From the NCBI RefSeq assembly GCF_000814845.2, contig NZ_CP010431.2, positions 3,968,001-4,032,000 of the forward strand: 64,000 bases of DNA. Direction: 5' to 3'. The translations under genes were made by a program, and so were the position numbers. Under the pieces are notes generated by a model, which did not search any database, had not been told where the DNA came from, and was given only the letters and a program-made list of their open reading frames with translations. Shown in pieces: positions 1-11,505 of this stretch (the first letter of the stretch is position 1; each line of letters opens with the position of its first letter). The stretch comes from Pandoraea sputorum. Its GTDB lineage: Bacteria; Pseudomonadota; Gammaproteobacteria; Burkholderiales; Burkholderiaceae.

Positions 1-1071
1 AAGCGAACGCGCCAGATCCTTCGCGAGATTCACGATCTGGCTGCCCTTCACGCCCGTGGCCGGCTCGATTTCGTAACGCGTGATGACGGGGCCGGGATAA
101 GCGGCCACGACGCTCACTTCCACGCCGAAATCCTTGAGCTTCTTCTCAATCAGGCGCGACGTGAATTCCAGCGTCTCGCCCGACACGGTTTCCTGCGCGA
201 CCGGTGCCGGATCGAGCAGCGCCAGCGGCGGCAGGATCGAATCCGGCAGGTCGGCGAACAGCGGCGCCTGCTTTTCCTTTTCAACCCGCTCGCTCTTGGG
301 CACCACCTTGACCGGCGGCACGATCTGCACCGGCTCGTGGACTTCTGCCCGCACGCGGTTCTGCACGACGGCGCCTTCACGCGCAATCGCCGCTTCCTCG
401 CCCATCCGACGGTCCTGACGCGCCTCGCGGCGACGGCGGATCACGGTACCGGTATCGAGAATCAGCGCACCGACCTTTTCGGCGGCGGACAACCAGGAGA
501 AGTGGAACAGCAGCGACAGGCCGAAGGCGAAGATCAGCAGCAAGGCCAGCGTGCCGCCAGTGAAGCCGAGTGCGTGCTGGAAGAAGCCACCGACGGTCTC
601 GCCGATGACACCGCCCGACGCACGGGGCAACTGAGCCTTGAGACGGTACAGACGCAGGGATTCGATACCGGCGCTCGAGAGCAGCACCATGAGCGAAGAG
701 ACGATCTCCACCCAGCCGCCGCTCGCAAGACGTTCGCGCAGCGGAGGCGCTTCACGTTTGGCGGAGATGCGGCGGTAGCCGGAGATCACGCGGCGGGCGA
801 TGAACACCACCAGCCAGTAGGCGGACAGACCGAGCATGAGCAGCAGCATATCGGCGACCCACGCACCGACGCGTCCCGCCCAGTTGGCGATACGCTCCAC
901 ATGCGCCGCATGCGTCCAGCTGGGGTCCAGACGGCTGTAGGAGAACAACGCCATCAACAGGAACACCATCAGCGCGACCTGCGCCATCCAGCGGATTTCA
1001 TGGAAGAGGTGCGTCACCCGATTGGGCAACGACGATCCGGCACCAGCAGAGTAGGAAGATTTCGTCGTCAT
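1..1071 (-). CDS. ftsK: DNA translocase FtsK, N-terminal part (cut by window start)
   Basis: FtsK is the septal DNA pump that clears chromosome from the division site and activates XerCD recombination at dif. Only the first 357 codons are present; the motor and gamma domains lie beyond base 1. Translation from the ATG at 1071 begins MTTKSSYSAGAGSS and contains about four hydrophobic membrane segments within roughly the first 190 residues (for example LMVFLLMALFSY and LALLLIFAFGLSLLF). A charged linker follows, then the start of the cytoplasmic region, where the stretch VVAAYPGPVITRYEIEPA is the conserved alpha-domain sequence of FtsK/SpoIIIE. The gene is divergent from trxB, an order common in Burkholderiaceae. 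The start was chosen because the methionine directly precedes the first membrane segment region. Confidence 0.93.
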   Translation of the reverse strand, partial: MTTKSSYSAGAGSSLPNRVTHLFHEIRWMAQVALMVFLLMALFSYSRLDPSWTHAAHVERIANWAGRVGAWVADMLLLMLGLSAYWLVVFIARRVISGYRRISAKREAPPLRERLASGGWVEIVSSLMVLLSSAGIESLRLYRLKAQLPRASGGVIGETVGGFFQHALGFTGGTLALLLIFAFGLSLLFHFSWLSAAEKVGALILDTGTVIRRRREARQDRRMGEEAAIAREGAVVQNRVRAEVHEPVQIVPPVKVVPKSERVEKEKQAPLFADLPDSILPPLALLDPAPVAQETVSGETLEFTSRLIEKKLKDFGVEVSVVAAYPGPVITRYEIEPATGVKGSQIVNLAKDLARSL

Positions 1072-2468
<1,397 letters not shown>

Positions 2469-2497
2469 TCGCTTTCGCGCGTATTTCGCCAGACGGC

Positions 2498-2545
2498 GGC
2501 GCCCCGGCTGCGTGATCGTTCATGCAGCCGGGGCGCCGTCTTCGC
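2498..2545 (+). terminator. Hairpin after trxB
   Basis: A perfect 14-base-pair stem, GGCGCCCCGGCTGC at 2498-2511 with its complement at 2524-2537, encloses a 12-base loop. It is followed by TCTTCGCTT rather than a pure T run. This is probably the transcription terminator of trxB, or an mRNA-stabilising hairpin. Confidence 0.6.
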
Positions 2546-2684
2546 TTGCGTCGTCGCTTTCGTCGGTGCCATCATCTTCGTTCCGTGGCGTCACGAGCCG
2601 TTATGATTCGGAAACGCGCCTTCGCCACCGCGCAGACGCAACGCGCCGTTTGCCCTCCCTTAGAACGTCCTTGTTCGCACGATC

Positions 2685-3368
2685 ATGAGCAAGAAACCAC
2701 CGAAACTCAGCCTCAGCGACCTCTCCAACTTCCGTGACGCACTCGCGACCGAGAGCGCCGCGCGCGAAGCCGAGCGCATCGCCGCCGCCAAGCGCGCCGC
2801 GCAGGCCAAACGCGATGCCAACGTGTTCCGCGACAGCATCGGCGAGATCGCCCCGCTTGCCAGCAAAGGCTCGACCAATCGCGTCGAGCACCCGCGCTTC
2901 CCGCCCGAGCCGGTGGCGCGTCAGACCGAGGAAGACGAAGCCGCAGTGCTTCACGAATCCCTGTCCGACGAGTTCGACCCCGAAGCGCTGCTCGATACGG
3001 ACGACCGCCTGTCGTACCGCCGTCCCGGCATCAGCCACGATGCCGTGCTGAAGCTGCAACGCGGCGACTGGGTGGTGCAGGCGCAGATCGACCTGCATGG
3101 CATGCGTCGCGACGAAGCCCGCGAAGCGCTCTCCGCCTTCCTGCACGACGCCGTCAAGCGCGGCCTGCGCTGCATTCGCGTGATTCACGGCAAGGGCCTG
3201 GGCTCGGTGAACCGTGAACCGGTCCTCAAGGACAAGGTGCGCGGCTGGCTCGCCCAGAAGAACGAAGTGCTGGCATGGGCGCAAGCGCAAGGACGCGACG
3301 GCGGGGGCGGTGCGCTGGTAGTATTGCTCCAGGCTTCGCAGGCCCGGGGGGCGCGCGCAGCAGACTGA
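2685..3368 (+). CDS. Smr-domain protein (Smr/MutS family)
   Basis: The product has 227 residues. The C-terminal half is an Smr domain, with the hallmark IDLHGMRRDEAREALSAF and then IRVIHGKGLGS, the HGKG loop typical of stand-alone Smr nucleases. The N-terminal 100 residues are charged and rich in Ala, Arg and Glu, as in proteobacterial Smr proteins such as E. coli SmrA/SmrB. SmrB-type proteins cleave mRNA at collided ribosomes and other members nick DNA; which applies here cannot be read from sequence. It lies in the same orientation as trxB but is separated by about 215 bases and a hairpin, so it is probably its own unit. Confidence 0.88.
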   Translation: MSKKPPKLSLSDLSNFRDALATESAAREAERIAAAKRAAQAKRDANVFRDSIGEIAPLASKGSTNRVEHPRFPPEPVARQTEEDEAAVLHESLSDEFDPEALLDTDDRLSYRRPGISHDAVLKLQRGDWVVQAQIDLHGMRRDEAREALSAFLHDAVKRGLRCIRVIHGKGLGSVNREPVLKDKVRGWLAQKNEVLAWAQAQGRDGGGGALVVLLQASQARGARAAD

Positions 3369-3490
3369 CGCGCACATCGGCTCCTGCACCGGATGCCGAT
3401 CCCCGCCAGCCACCGCTGGCACCGACGATTTCACCGCCGATCACGACGTATTGACGAGGGACTGTCTACCGTCCCCAACAGGATTCGCCG

Positions 3491-4123
3491 ATGATTCACG
3501 AGATGAGCGCTCAACTGCATACGATCCTGGCCGTCATGGAGGCCATCGCCGTATTGTCGTGCGCCATCTCCGGCTTCGCCGAAGCCCGCAAGCAGCATCT
3601 CGATCCGGTCGGCGCGTTCGTGCTGGCCTTCGCGACCGCCTTCGGCGGCGGCACATTGCGCGACGTCCTGCTCGACCACCGCCCCTTCTACTGGGTCCAG
3701 CATCAGTGGTACTCGGTCATCATCCTCGTGCTGTCGTTGTCCACAGGCGTCGTGCTGAAACTCGTCTCGCGTGTGGCGACAGAGCGTGTACTGCTCATTA
3801 CGGACGCCATCGGTCTTGGGTTTTTTAGCGCGTCCGGCACATCGCTCGCGTTGCAGACCGATATGTCGGCGTTCATGTCGGTGATGATGGGCGTGATTAC
3901 CGGCGTGGGTGGCGGCGTGATCCGCGACATCCTCTGTAATGAGGTACCGCTGGTGTTGCGCGACACGCGACCCTACGCCGTGTGTGCGTTCATTGGCGGA
4001 TGGATATACATCGCGCTCACTTACGCCGACCTCGATCCCGTCTACACCTTGTCGATCAGCGCGTTTTCCGTGATTTTCGTGCGACTGATCACCGTCGCAT
4101 TCGACGTGCGCCTCAAGTCCTGA
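3491..4123 (+). CDS. TRIC-type membrane channel / YicG-YadS family protein
   Basis: This 210-residue integral membrane protein has about seven hydrophobic segments. Two internally repeated halves each carry the family signature: FGGGTLRDVLLD in the first and VGGGVIRDILC in the second. This is the UPF0126 (TRIC/YicG) fold, in which bacterial members form trimeric monovalent cation channels and the E. coli YicG and YadS members have been linked to glycine uptake. Substrate cannot be decided here. The ATG at 3491 gives the conserved length; a second Met lies five codons later. A clear terminator follows at 4156-4195. Confidence 0.85.
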   Translation: MIHEMSAQLHTILAVMEAIAVLSCAISGFAEARKQHLDPVGAFVLAFATAFGGGTLRDVLLDHRPFYWVQHQWYSVIILVLSLSTGVVLKLVSRVATERVLLITDAIGLGFFSASGTSLALQTDMSAFMSVMMGVITGVGGGVIRDILCNEVPLVLRDTRPYAVCAFIGGWIYIALTYADLDPVYTLSISAFSVIFVRLITVAFDVRLKS

Positions 4124-4155
4124 AGCGATTCGGCTTCAGTGCCTCACAAACGCCA

Positions 4156-4195
4156 AAGGGCGACGCCGCTCACGCAGCCGTCGCCCTTCGTTTTT
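4156..4195 (+). terminator. Rho-independent terminator after the TRIC-type gene
   Basis: AAGGGCGACG at 4156-4165 pairs with CGTCGCCCTT at 4179-4188, followed by CG and then five T residues. It lies between this gene and the convergent glnB, and its A-rich left flank is weak, so it mainly serves the plus strand. Confidence 0.75.
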
Positions 4196-4238
4196 CCAAG
4201 GCAATCACCCCAGCATTGCTGCGGCGATCACCCCGCCA

Positions 4239-4622
<384 letters not shown>

Positions 4623-4686
4623 CTATTGTACCGGGCCGGGAACGGCACGCCGATGACAGCGCGCCCCGCCCGCCCCGCTTACCGAA

Positions 4687-6801
4687 TTACGCGTGCGGAT
4701 CGTCAGGCACCGTGTCCAGATCCGCCAGCCACACGACCGACTCCGAATCGCTCGGCGCACGCCAGTCGCCTCGCGGCGAGAGCGAACCGCCCGTGCCGAC
4801 CTTCGGCGCATTCGGAATGCACGAACGCTTGAACTGGCTCGTACGGAAGAACCGGTCCAGGAAGATGCGCAGGTTGCGCTTGATAGCAACCAGATCGTAG
4901 GCGTTGCGCGACGCGTGCCCCTCGTCCGGCCAGCGCCCCTGCGACGCATCGTGCCACGCGCTCCATGACAGAAACGCCACCTTGCGCGGCGCATAGCCGA
5001 AGCGCAACGTGTAGTAGAGGTTAAAGTCCTGCAACTCGTACGGGCCGATGAAATGCTCGGTGCGCTGCTCGGGCGCGCCGTTGGCCTTGCCCGGCACGAG
5101 TTCCGGGCTGATTTCCGTCTCGAGAATATCGATGAGAACGTTGCGGCGCTGTCCTTCCTTGCTGCCCTTTGCATCCTTGGCGTCCTTCTGCGCTTTGGCC
5201 GACGCCGCGCCCCCCAGTTGCCCCGTCTCCGCGACCCAGCGCACGAGGTGCATGATGAGCGTCTTGGGCACGCTGGCGTTCACGTTGTAGTGCGACATAT
5301 GATCGCCCACACCGTACGTGCACCAGCCCAGCGCCAGCTCGCTCAGGTCACCCGTGCCGATCACAATCGCCCCGAGATGGTTCGCCAAACGGAACAGGTG
5401 ATTGGTCCGCTCGCCCGCCTGCACGTTCTCGAACGTGACGTCGTAGACTTCCTCGCCCTTCGCGAACGGATGATCGAGGTCCTTCAGCATCTGCATGCAA
5501 CTCGGACGAATATCGATCTCGCGCGCCGTGCATCCCACGGCTTCCATCAATTCACGCGCCTGACGCAGCGTACGCTCGCTCGTCGCGAAACCCGGCATCG
5601 TGTACGCCAGAATATTCGTACGCGGCAGGCCGAGCCGGTCCATGACCTTGGCGCAGACGAGCAACGCATGCGTCGAGTCCAGCCCGCCGGACACACCGAT
5701 CACGACCTTCTGAATCTTCGACGACGCGAGACGCTGCATCAGCGCCTGCACCTGAATGTTGTAGACCTCGTGGCAGCGCTCGTCGCGACGCACCGCATCG
5801 GACGGCACATAAGGGAAGCGCGCAATGGCGCGCGCAAGCGGCAGTTCGGCGTCGCGCGGCAGGGTGACGTCGAGCTTGATCGTGCGAAAGCGTGCCACTT
5901 CGTCGGCATGACGGCGCACCGACACACCGAACGTCGTCTGATGCATGCGCTCGCGAGCGAGGCGCTCGAGATCGACGTCGGCGAAGATCAGATGCGACTC
6001 GCTGGCGAAACGCGCCGACTCGGCGAGCATGTCGCCGTTCTCGTAGATGAGCGCCTGTCCGTCCCACGCGAGGTCGGTCGTCGATTCGCCCTGCCCGGCC
6101 GAGGTGTACAGATATGCCGCGAGGCAACGGGCCGACTGCTGGGCCACCAGTTGATGACGATAGGCCGACTTGCCCACGACCACGTTCGATGCCGACAGGT
6201 TGACGAGCACCGTTGCGCCCGCGAGCGCCGCAAACGACGACGGCGGCACCGGCACCCAGACGTCTTCGCAGATCTCGCAGTGAAAGCGCAGCAGCGGCTG
6301 ATCGGCGGCTTCGAAGATGAGCGCGCCGAACGGCACGTCGTTGCCCAGCAGGGTGACGGTATCGACGCCTGCGTCATCCGCTGCATTGAACTGGCGCGCT
6401 TCGTAGAACTCGCTGTAGTTCGGGAGATACGTCTTGGGGACAACGCCGTGAATGCGACCGCGCGCCACTACGACGGCGCAGTTGAACAGGCGCTGCTGCA
6501 CGCGCACCGGCATGCCGACGATCATCGCGATGCCCAGCTCCCGGCTCGCGGCTACGATCTCGGCCAGCGCAGCGTCGCAGGCATCCTGCAAGGCGCGCTG
6601 CTGGAACAGGTCTTCGCAGCTGTAGGCAGGAATGCCAAGTTCAGGGAAGGCGACGAGTACCGCGCCCTCGGCGTCGGCCTGGCGGGCCAGCGCGATGGTC
6701 TGAGCGGCGTTGAAAGCGGGATCGGCGACGCGGCACTGCGGCACTCCGACGGCCACACGCGCGAAATCGTGATTGTAGAGATTGAGAAATCGGTTGGTCA
6801 T
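4687..6801 (-). CDS. nadE: Glutamine-dependent NAD+ synthase
   Basis: This enzyme makes NAD+ from nicotinate adenine dinucleotide, ATP and glutamine. The 704-residue protein has an N-terminal nitrilase-type glutaminase domain with the expected triad: Glu54 in AFPELG, Lys123 in VPKTYLPNY and Cys178 in EICEDVW. A C-terminal synthetase domain carries the ATP P-loop [10 protein letters not shown]. Length resembles the long multimeric class typified by M. tuberculosis NadE. A Lys/Ala/Asp-rich stretch ([15 protein letters not shown]) interrupts the synthetase domain and looks like a surface loop insertion. I chose the ATG at 6801 over one at 6849 because [19 protein letters not shown] is the natural start of the nitrilase fold. 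Confidence 0.95.
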   Translation of the reverse strand: MTNRFLNLYNHDFARVAVGVPQCRVADPAFNAAQTIALARQADAEGAVLVAFPELGIPAYSCEDLFQQRALQDACDAALAEIVAASRELGIAMIVGMPVRVQQRLFNCAVVVARGRIHGVVPKTYLPNYSEFYEARQFNAADDAGVDTVTLLGNDVPFGALIFEAADQPLLRFHCEICEDVWVPVPPSSFAALAGATVLVNLSASNVVVGKSAYRHQLVAQQSARCLAAYLYTSAGQGESTTDLAWDGQALIYENGDMLAESARFASESHLIFADVDLERLARERMHQTTFGVSVRRHADEVARFRTIKLDVTLPRDAELPLARAIARFPYVPSDAVRRDERCHEVYNIQVQALMQRLASSKIQKVVIGVSGGLDSTHALLVCAKVMDRLGLPRTNILAYTMPGFATSERTLRQARELMEAVGCTAREIDIRPSCMQMLKDLDHPFAKGEEVYDVTFENVQAGERTNHLFRLANHLGAIVIGTGDLSELALGWCTYGVGDHMSHYNVNASVPKTLIMHLVRWVAETGQLGGAASAKAQKDAKDAKGSKEGQRRNVLIDILETEISPELVPGKANGAPEQRTEHFIGPYELQDFNLYYTLRFGYAPRKVAFLSWSAWHDASQGRWPDEGHASRNAYDLVAIKRNLRIFLDRFFRTSQFKRSCIPNAPKVGTGGSLSPRGDWRAPSDSESVVWLADLDTVPDDPHA

Positions 6802-6979
6802 GTCGGCGGCTACCATGCATCGCCCTTGTGCCGTGACGTCGGCAGGCATACCTGCAGGCGTTTGCAGCGATGAAGCGGGGCGTAAGAATCGTCAGTATAT
6901 TACGCGAGGCCCCGCAGTGCCGGGGCCTGCCTTCGACGGCACGATGTCCGGAATACGTCTCGATATGCCCCGAAATCTC

Positions 6980-8116
6980 TCAGGACGTCGGTCGCTTGAA
7001 CGGCGTATGCGCTTCCAGCTCACCGATGTGCTCGTCCATCGCAGACGTCTCCCGGTCGAGAAAATCTTCGATGGCCTGCGCGAATCGTTCGTCGGCAATC
7101 CAATGAGCCGACCACGTAGGCGTGGGTAACAGACCGCGCGACATCTTGTGCACGCCTTGCGCGCCACCTTCGAAACTGCGCAGCCCGTGCGCGATGCAGT
7201 ACTCGATGCCCTGCGCATAGCAGGTCTCGAAATGCATGCCGGAGACGAAGTCCGTCGTCCCCCAGTAGCGACCATACATGGTGTCGCCGCTCACGACATT
7301 GAGTGCGCACGCGAGCGGCTGGCCATCACGCTCCGCCATGACGAGCAGCAGCGCGTCGGGCATCGTCGCGTGCACCTGCCCGAAGAACGCACGACTCAGA
7401 TACGGTGAATTCCAGTGCTCACGATAGGTGTTTTCGTAGCACCGATAAAAGAAGTCGAGCGCTGCGTCGTCGATCTGCTCGCCGCGCAGCCAGCGGTAGG
7501 TCACTCCGGCCTCGCGCACGCGCCGACGGTCCTGTTTCAGCTTCTTGCGCTTCTCCTGATTCATCTGCGCGAGAAAGTCGTCGAACGTGGCGAAGCCCGG
7601 ATTTTCCCAATGAAATTGCACGCCCTCGCGCAGCATGTACCCGGCTTCGGTCAGCGCGGCCAGATCGTCGTCGTGCGTGAACAGCACGTGGATGGACGAC
7701 AGCTCAAGTTGCCGGGCGAACGCAATTGCCCCGCGCGCCAGCGCCACGCGATCCGCCTGTGTGCGCGCAAGCAGGCGCGGCCCGGTCACGGGCGAGAACG
7801 GCACGGCGCACAACAGCTTGGGGTAGTACTCGAGACCGTGACGTGCGAAGGCGTCGGCCCATGCGTGGTCGAAGACGTATTCACCACGGGAGTGCGACTT
7901 GACGTAGAGCGGCATCGCGCCGACAAGGACATCCTCCGCATGCATGAGCAGATAGGCTGGCTGCCAGCCCGTACGCTTGGCAGCGCATCCCGTCTCGTGC
8001 ATCGCGTGGAGGAACGCGTGCTGCACGAACGGGTTGTCGCCCGCGAGCGCGTTCCACGCGTCGGCCGGCACGTCTTCAATCGATTGCACTACACGGATGA
8101 CTGCGTCGCTGCTCAC
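6980..8116 (-). CDS. FemAB-like / GNAT-fold acyltransferase (PF04339-type)
   Basis: The product has 378 residues from the proposed start and resembles the FemAB-like family formerly called DUF482. Recognisable features are NPFVQHAFLHAMHETGC near the start, the basic segment QEKRKKLKQDRRRVREAG in the middle, YGRYWGTTDFVSGMHFE, and the end motif FEGGAQGVHKMSRGLLP, which is strongly conserved in this family. The family has a double GNAT fold; a role in transferring aminoacyl or acyl groups to envelope components has been suggested but is not established. A GTG at 8116 is preceded by GAGG at eight bases and is preferred to the GTG at 8179, whose extra 21 residues look non-conserved. It is divergent from the quinone reductase gene. 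Confidence 0.75.
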   Translation of the reverse strand: MSSDAVIRVVQSIEDVPADAWNALAGDNPFVQHAFLHAMHETGCAAKRTGWQPAYLLMHAEDVLVGAMPLYVKSHSRGEYVFDHAWADAFARHGLEYYPKLLCAVPFSPVTGPRLLARTQADRVALARGAIAFARQLELSSIHVLFTHDDDLAALTEAGYMLREGVQFHWENPGFATFDDFLAQMNQEKRKKLKQDRRRVREAGVTYRWLRGEQIDDAALDFFYRCYENTYREHWNSPYLSRAFFGQVHATMPDALLLVMAERDGQPLACALNVVSGDTMYGRYWGTTDFVSGMHFETCYAQGIEYCIAHGLRSFEGGAQGVHKMSRGLLPTPTWSAHWIADERFAQAIEDFLDRETSAMDEHIGELEAHTPFKRPTS

Positions 8117-8234
8117 TTCACACCTCGTCTGCGAACCGGCGGCTTGCGTGCGGCCTGCGTGCCGCTTGCTTCCTGCCACTCAGCATTGTCGCCGAACTTG
8201 CCATTGGCTTCAGGACGAAGATGTGATGAAAACA

Positions 8235-8269
8235 TAACCTACCAAAAGTAAGTTACCATTGGTAAGTTA
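8235..8269. promoter_or_regulatory. Three-half-site operator before the quinone reductase gene
   Basis: TAACCTAC at 8235-8242 and GTAAGTTA at 8248-8255 form a near-perfect inverted repeat with a 5-base spacer. A second perfect GTAAGTTA follows at 8262-8269, and the inner TTACC/GGTAA pair (8253-8257 and 8261-8265) makes another dyad. The cluster is directly upstream of a GAGGAGG ribosome site for the gene at 8291. AT-rich repeats of this type are typical binding sites of HxlR-, MarR- or TetR-type repressors. The TetR gene downstream is a candidate partner, but this is unproven. Confidence 0.6.
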
Positions 8270-8290
8270 TTTTTTGAGGAGGAATCAGTC

Positions 8291-8899
8291 ATGCATGCAC
8301 TCGTTGTCGTCGCCCATCCCGACCCGCACTCGCTCACCCACGCCATCGCCCGACGCGTCGCCGAGACGATTGCGTCTTCGCCTGCCACCAACGGCATCTC
8401 ACACACTGCCGAGATCGCCGATCTGGCCGCCGAAGGCTTCGATCCTCGCTTTAACGCGGCAGACCTGGCGTTGTTCAACAAGACGCTCGCGGCCCCCGCC
8501 GACGTGGCCGCCGAGCACGCCCGTCTGAACCGCGCCGACGCGCTGGTGCTCGTCTACCCGATCTACTGGTGGTCGTTCCCCGCGCTGCTCAAGGGATGGA
8601 TCGACCGTGTGTTCTCGCAGGGTTGGGCGTACGAAGACGTGGCGCTCGGCAAGTCGGTGAAGAAGCTGCAACGTCTGCGCGTTCATCTAGTCGCCATCGG
8701 GGGCGCAGACCAGCGCACGATGGCCCGCCACGGCTACTTCGGCGCAATGAAAACACAGATCGATCACGGGATCTTCGACTATTGCGGTGCCCAGGTGGTC
8801 ACGTCGGAGTTGCTCCTTGCCTCCGACACGGGCTACCCTGAAGCACATCTCGAGACGGCGAGGACCATCGGACAGAAGGTCTTCCCGTCTCCCACGTGA
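8291..8899 (+). CDS. NAD(P)H:quinone oxidoreductase, flavodoxin-like fold
   Basis: This 202-residue cytoplasmic FMN or FAD enzyme belongs to the flavodoxin-2 family, which includes the KefF-, MdaB- and DT-diaphorase-type NAD(P)H dehydrogenases. Typical features are the N-terminal VVVAHPDPHSLTHAIA phosphate-binding region, the central YPIYWWSFPALLKGWIDRVF that lines the flavin pocket, and the later GGADQRTMARHGYFG. Family members detoxify quinones or electrophiles by two-electron reduction. A strong GAGGAGG ribosome site lies upstream, preceded by a repeated operator, which suggests inducible expression. The TetR regulator gene 65 bases downstream on the same strand could be co-transcribed. 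Confidence 0.85.
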   Translation: MHALVVVAHPDPHSLTHAIARRVAETIASSPATNGISHTAEIADLAAEGFDPRFNAADLALFNKTLAAPADVAAEHARLNRADALVLVYPIYWWSFPALLKGWIDRVFSQGWAYEDVALGKSVKKLQRLRVHLVAIGGADQRTMARHGYFGAMKTQIDHGIFDYCGAQVVTSELLLASDTGYPEAHLETARTIGQKVFPSPT

Positions 8900-8964
8900 T
8901 AACGATGTCTCCGCCCGCGCCCCGGCCCTCAGGTCCGGGGCATTAGCCATTTCGTACGACGACC

Positions 8965-9567
8965 ATGACCCCAACCGCAGACGCCTCGTCGCGCCGACGC
9001 ATGCCCCGTGAAGCCCGCACCCGACAACTGCTCGACGTCGCGTGGACGCTGATCGGCAACGAGGGCACGGATGCGCTCACGCTCGGACGTCTGGCGGAGG
9101 ATGCCGGGGTCACGAAGCCGGTTGTGTACGACCACTTCGGTTCGCGCAATGGGTTGCTCGCAGCGCTGTATCAGGACTTCGACGCCCGTCAGACCGTCAT
9201 CTTCGACGCGGCCGTTGCGGCGGCAAAGCCGACGTTGCAGGACAAGGCCCGCGTGATCGCATCGAGCTATGTGACGTGCGTGGTGACGCAGGGCCGCGAA
9301 ATACCGGGGGTTCTCGCGGCGCTCGGCGGCTCGGCTGAACTGGCCGCTGTGAAGCGCGAGTACCAGCAATCGTTCATCGCCAAATGCGCGGCGATCTTCG
9401 CGCCGTTCGCCAGCCCCGACGGCATCCCGGCCCCCGCCTTGTGGGCGATGCTGGGGGCGGCCGACGCGCTGTCCGATGCCGCTGTCACCGGTGAGATCAC
9501 CGCCGACGACGCGCAGATGGAATTACATCAGGTCATTCTGACGATGGTGAAGCGCCACAAGCCGTGA
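8965..9567 (+). CDS. TetR/AcrR family transcriptional regulator
   Basis: This is a 200-residue one-component repressor. The N-terminal helix-turn-helix spans about residues 15-65, with the typical TLGRLAEDAGVTKPVVYDHFGSRNGLLAALY ending in the recognition helix and the conserved tyrosine-aspartate-histidine-phenylalanine. The C-terminal ligand domain has no recognisable specificity. It follows the quinone reductase gene in the same orientation, so it may control that gene through the repeated operator at 8235-8269, although TetR genes are more often divergent from their targets. A bidirectional terminator follows. Confidence 0.88.
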   Translation: MTPTADASSRRRMPREARTRQLLDVAWTLIGNEGTDALTLGRLAEDAGVTKPVVYDHFGSRNGLLAALYQDFDARQTVIFDAAVAAAKPTLQDKARVIASSYVTCVVTQGREIPGVLAALGGSAELAAVKREYQQSFIAKCAAIFAPFASPDGIPAPALWAMLGAADALSDAAVTGEITADDAQMELHQVILTMVKRHKP

Positions 9568-9591
9568 TGCCAATGCCGCGCTCGTCCCCAT

Positions 9592-9619
9592 AAAAAAACC
9601 CGGCACACGGCCGGGTTTT
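9592..9619. terminator. Bidirectional terminator between tetR and ppa
   Basis: AAACCCGGC at 9596-9604 pairs with GCCGGGTTT at 9610-9618. An A run (9592-9598) on the left and T residues on the right let it stop transcription from both the TetR gene and the convergent ppa. Confidence 0.85.
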
Positions 9620-9662
9620 CTTTGCGTCGACGAACGACGCGGCAAGCTTGGCGAAGGGGCAA

Positions 9663-10190
9663 TTACTTCTTCGCGTTCGCAACGCCTTCAGTGATTTCCT
9701 TGTGGGCGGCTTCGATGCCTTCCCAGCCTTCGACCTTGACCCACTTGCCCTTCTCGAGCGCCTTGTATTGCTCGAAGAAGTGCTTGATCTGGTCCTTCAG
9801 GTAGCCCGGGACGTCGTCGATCGACTTCATGTGTGCCGTCATCGGGCAGATCTTGTCGACCGGCACGACCACGAGCTTGGCGTCCACGCCCGACTCGTCG
9901 GTCATGTTGAGCATGCCGAGTGCGCGGCAGCGAACGACCGAGCCAGCCAGCAGCGGGAACGGCGTGACGACCAGCGCGTCGACGGGGTCGCCGTCGCCAG
10001 CCAGCGTTTGCGGAATGAAGCCGTAGTTGGCCGGGTAACGCATGCCCGTGCCGATGAAGCGGTCAACGACCAGCAGACCCAGATCCTTGTCGGCTTCGTA
10101 CTTCACCGGGTCGCTTTGCGCCGGGATCTCGATGATGACGTTGAAATCGTTGGGGAGGTCCTTACCGGCAGGCACGTGGTTGAAGCTCAT
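9663..10190 (-). CDS. ppa: Inorganic pyrophosphatase (family I)
   Basis: This soluble, Mg-dependent enzyme hydrolyses pyrophosphate and so pulls biosynthetic reactions forward. The 175-residue protein shows family I motifs: [17 protein letters not shown] near the start, [13 protein letters not shown], and the metal-binding signature [11 protein letters not shown] with its conserved aspartates, followed by a further aspartate in [10 protein letters not shown]. The ATG at 10190 begins [15 protein letters not shown], the conserved start; an upstream in-frame alternative at 10220 adds ten unlikely residues. It is a monocistronic housekeeping gene ending at the shared terminator. Confidence 0.97.
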   Translation of the reverse strand: MSFNHVPAGKDLPNDFNVIIEIPAQSDPVKYEADKDLGLLVVDRFIGTGMRYPANYGFIPQTLAGDGDPVDALVVTPFPLLAGSVVRCRALGMLNMTDESGVDAKLVVVPVDKICPMTAHMKSIDDVPGYLKDQIKHFFEQYKALEKGKWVKVEGWEGIEAAHKEITEGVANAKK

Positions 10191-10293
10191 GATGGCATTC
10201 CTGTGAATGAAAATTGGCATGCTGCCGCGCGGCGCGCATGCCCCGCCAACCGGCCGGATGCCACGCCGCCCGACGGCAATCGGGCGCGGAACA

Positions 10294-11505
10294 TTATAGC
10301 GGGTTTGCCTGAATCGCCCCGCCGGATCGGTTCTCGTGCAACGACGGCAGCCGGGCCAGCCGTTCAGCCGTCAACGTGCCCACGTTTGCGCAGCCGAGCA
10401 GCTGCATCGTCGTGCGCAATTCGTTCAGCAGCAAGGCCAGCACCCCATCCACACCCTGAGCGCCGCGCGCGGCCACGCCATACAGCGGCGCGCGTCCCAG
10501 GAGCACGCCCTTCGCGCCCAGCGCGACGGCCTTGGCGACGTCGGCCCCGCGCCGCACGCCACCGTCCATGAACACGGAGATTGCGGGACCGCCCGAACCT
10601 GACGCGCCAACGGCGTCGACGATCATCGGCAACGCTTCGACCGGGGCGAGCGTGCTGCCCAACTGGCGTCCGCCGTGATTGGAGACGATGATGCCGTCCG
10701 CGCCATGGGCCTGCGCCTGACGGGCGTCGTCCACCGTCAGAATGCCCTTGACCAGCACTTCACCCGGCCAGTGCTTGCGCACCCACGCCAGGTCGTGCCA
10801 GCCGAGCGACAAGTCCATCTGACGACTCAGCATCGCCGCGTGACGCGCCAGATCCGCCCGCTCGCCTACGCTCTGGGCGATGTTGCGAAGCTGCGGCGCC
10901 CCGCCCACCAGCATCTGCCAACTCCAGTGCGGATGCCGCATGCAGTCCGCCACAAGTCGCGGCGTAAAGCGCAGCGGCAGCTTGAAGCCGTTGCGCGTGT
11001 CGTGATCGCGCTTTCCGTGCACCGGGGTATCGACGGTCAGCATGAGCGTTCGAAACCCGGCCTCGCGCGCCCGGCGCATCATGCTCTCGGCAATGCGCCG
11101 ATCCTGCTGCACATAGAGTTGCAGCCAAAGCTCGCCGTCAGGCACCGCAGCGCGCACGTCTTCGAGCAACGAGGTCGATGCCGTCGACAGCACAAACGGC
11201 AGTCCGGCATCGGCGGCTGCACGCGCGAGCAGTTCGTCTGCGCGCGGCCAGAACAGGCCGTTCAGGCCGGTCGGGCCGACGACCATCGGGGCGGCGGCCG
11301 ACCGTCCCCAGAAATTCGTCTCGCTCGATGTGGCGGAGATGTCCGTCATGACGCGCGGCGCGAAGCCCCACTGCCCGAACGCGTCCCGATTGCGCCGCAG
11401 CGCCTCCCCGTCCTCTGCACCGCCTTCCAGATAATCGAAAGCCAGCTTCGTCAGACGGCGCCTGGCCGCCTGGCGGTAATCCTCCACGCAGGAAAACGCG
11501 TGCAT
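10294..11505 (-). CDS. FMN-dependent alpha-hydroxy-acid dehydrogenase/oxidase
   Basis: The enzyme oxidises an L-2-hydroxy acid to the 2-oxo acid and belongs to the lactate, mandelate and glycolate oxidase family. The 403-residue product shows [12 protein letters not shown] at the N-terminus, the FMN-binding LQLYVQQDR, the segment [17 protein letters not shown] typical of mandelate- and lactate-dehydrogenase-like members, and the active-site VSNHGGRQL with catalytic His and substrate-binding Arg. The C-terminus has [15 protein letters not shown] and LLGRAPLYG for FMN phosphate. The ATG at 11505 is preceded by GGGGGAG. It is divergent from an IclR regulator over a 139-base region. The substrate is unknown; I do not call it lactate-specific. 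Confidence 0.88.
   Translation of the reverse strand: MHAFSCVEDYRQAARRRLTKLAFDYLEGGAEDGEALRRNRDAFGQWGFAPRVMTDISATSSETNFWGRSAAAPMVVGPTGLNGLFWPRADELLARAAADAGLPFVLSTASTSLLEDVRAAVPDGELWLQLYVQQDRRIAESMMRRAREAGFRTLMLTVDTPVHGKRDHDTRNGFKLPLRFTPRLVADCMRHPHWSWQMLVGGAPQLRNIAQSVGERADLARHAAMLSRQMDLSLGWHDLAWVRKHWPGEVLVKGILTVDDARQAQAHGADGIIVSNHGGRQLGSTLAPVEALPMIVDAVGASGSGGPAISVFMDGGVRRGADVAKAVALGAKGVLLGRAPLYGVAARGAQGVDGVLALLLNELRTTMQLLGCANVGTLTAERLARLPSLHENRSGGAIQANPL

Noticed and set aside
5053..6873. 606-codon open frame on the plus strand opposite nadE
   Set aside because: It is fully antisense to a motif-complete nadE, is rich in Arg/His as expected of a shadow frame in GC-rich DNA, and shows no recognisable domain.
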